Positions 5,250-5,378 of a DNA stretch of 5,378 bases are shown in pieces. The position numbers and the translations under genes were made by a program. Where the stretch lies: contig CALXPA010000053.1 in assembly GCA_944390185.1 (NCBI GenBank), positions 1-5,378 on the forward strand. The letters run 5' to 3'. This DNA comes from an uncultured Alphaproteobacteria bacterium. Its GTDB lineage: Bacteria; Pseudomonadota; Alphaproteobacteria; Rs-D84. Under the pieces are notes generated by a model. It had not been told where the DNA came from. It was given only the letters and a program-made list of their open reading frames with translations, and searched no databases. The number at the start of each line of letters is the position of its first letter. Position 1 is the stretch's first letter.

Positions 5250-5323
5250 ATATTTTTAATTTTATTTTCCCGGAAATCCGGGATTTTTATTGCGTCCAAT
5301 GTGCCTAATCCAAACGGTGGTTT
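5228..5323. repeat. Perfect 22-bp inverted repeat (arms B and C) with 52-bp spacer
   Basis: Arm B (5228-5249) contains CCACCGTTTGGATTAGGCA at 5231-5249, preceded by AAA. Arm C (5302-5323) is its exact reverse complement, containing TGCCTAATCCAAACGGTGG at 5302-5320 followed by TTT. Identity stops at both edges of each arm. The 52-nt spacer (5250-5301) holds the GC-rich terminator. Arm C also repeats arm A in direct orientation at 13 of 14 positions (TGCCTAATCyAAAC). Confidence 0.9.
5268..5288 (+). terminator. Intrinsic terminator between repeat arms B and C
   Basis: CCCGG (5269-5273) and CCGGG (5278-5282) form a GC-only stem around AAAT, extended by one T-A pair (5268 with 5283) and followed by TTTTT (5284-5288). 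It is oriented for plus-strand transcription; on the minus strand the stem is followed by A-rich sequence and should not terminate. It may end the ompA-like unit, a small RNA from 5197, or a conditional leader. Confidence 0.7.
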
Positions 5324-5325
5324 TT

Positions 5326-5378
5326 ATGGCAACACAGGGGGATGCGATGCGACATCTGGTACACAGTGTAATTTGCGG
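5326..5378 (+). CDS. Possible start of an unrecognised gene, cut by the window end
   Basis: From ATG 5326 the frame reads M-A-T-Q-G-D-A-M-R-H-L-V-H-S-V-I-C and stays open to the edge. GGTGG (5316-5320) lies 5 nt upstream and is part of repeat arm C. The in-frame ATG at 5347 has a better site, AGGGGG (5336-5341), 5 nt upstream and clear of the repeat. A second frame from GTG 5301 is also open to the edge and begins M-P-N-P-N-G-G-F-Y-G, echoing the MPNLN of the short ORF. Too little sequence is present to choose or to name a family. Confidence 0.25.
   Translation, partial: MATQGDAMRHLVHSVIC

Larger units (their letters stand above)
5197..5288 (+). ncRNA. Candidate attenuator leader or small RNA
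   Basis: A transcript from the candidate promoter would start near 5197 and end at the intrinsic terminator near 5288, making about 92 nt. It would contain an AGGGA site, a 14-bp hairpin (5218-5249), a U/A-rich stretch (5250-5267) and the GC-rich terminator hairpin. This could be a stand-alone small RNA or the terminated form of a leader for a gene starting near 5326. No known RNA family is recognised. Confidence 0.35.

Overview
The window looks like ordinary chromosome from a Gram-negative bacterium, most likely an alphaproteobacterium. Three things point there: ribosomal protein L9 carries an acidic Pro/Ala/Glu tail; the MotA/ExbB-like protein matches a family I know mainly from alphaproteobacteria (FLGLLGTFWGL in one helix, PLxGMxxAFxSSLxGLAGSL in another); and it is paired with a MotB/OmpA-type protein. 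The placement is from memory of families and is moderately confident. TAA and TGA both end genes, so the code is standard. Most genes have an AAAGGA-like Shine-Dalgarno sequence 6-9 nt before the start.

Minus strand, read from about 3113 down to 5: a promoter and a structured leader drive rpsF (S6), rpsR (S18) and rplI (L9), closed by a strong intrinsic terminator just after rplI. Next come rnhB (RNase HII) and pgk (phosphoglycerate kinase), which overlap by 29 nt. The rpsF leader folds into a 9-bp hairpin with a CCG in its 3' arm, as expected for S6:S18 autoregulation.

Plus strand, from about 3173: a divergent promoter region drives a two-gene unit. The first gene is a four-helix MotA/TolQ/ExbB-like channel protein. 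The second is a single-helix protein with a long coiled coil and a C-terminal OmpA peptidoglycan-binding domain. Together they look like a stator-type, ion-driven envelope complex, not flagellar on this context. A six-codon minigene ends directly against the first start codon.

The 3' end (5144-5378) is the least ordinary part. It holds a good promoter candidate, a Shine-Dalgarno sequence, a 9-codon ORF lying almost wholly inside a 14-bp hairpin, an intrinsic terminator, and then a third segment that is a perfect 22-nt inverted copy of the hairpin's 3' arm. That third segment ends just before a possible start codon of a gene running off the window. The three segments can form two mutually exclusive structures (A:B or B:C), which is the layout of an attenuator or RBS-sequestering switch. 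A small RNA or an invertible element are alternatives. This is the best candidate for something undescribed. I see no IS element, CRISPR array, tRNA or rRNA.
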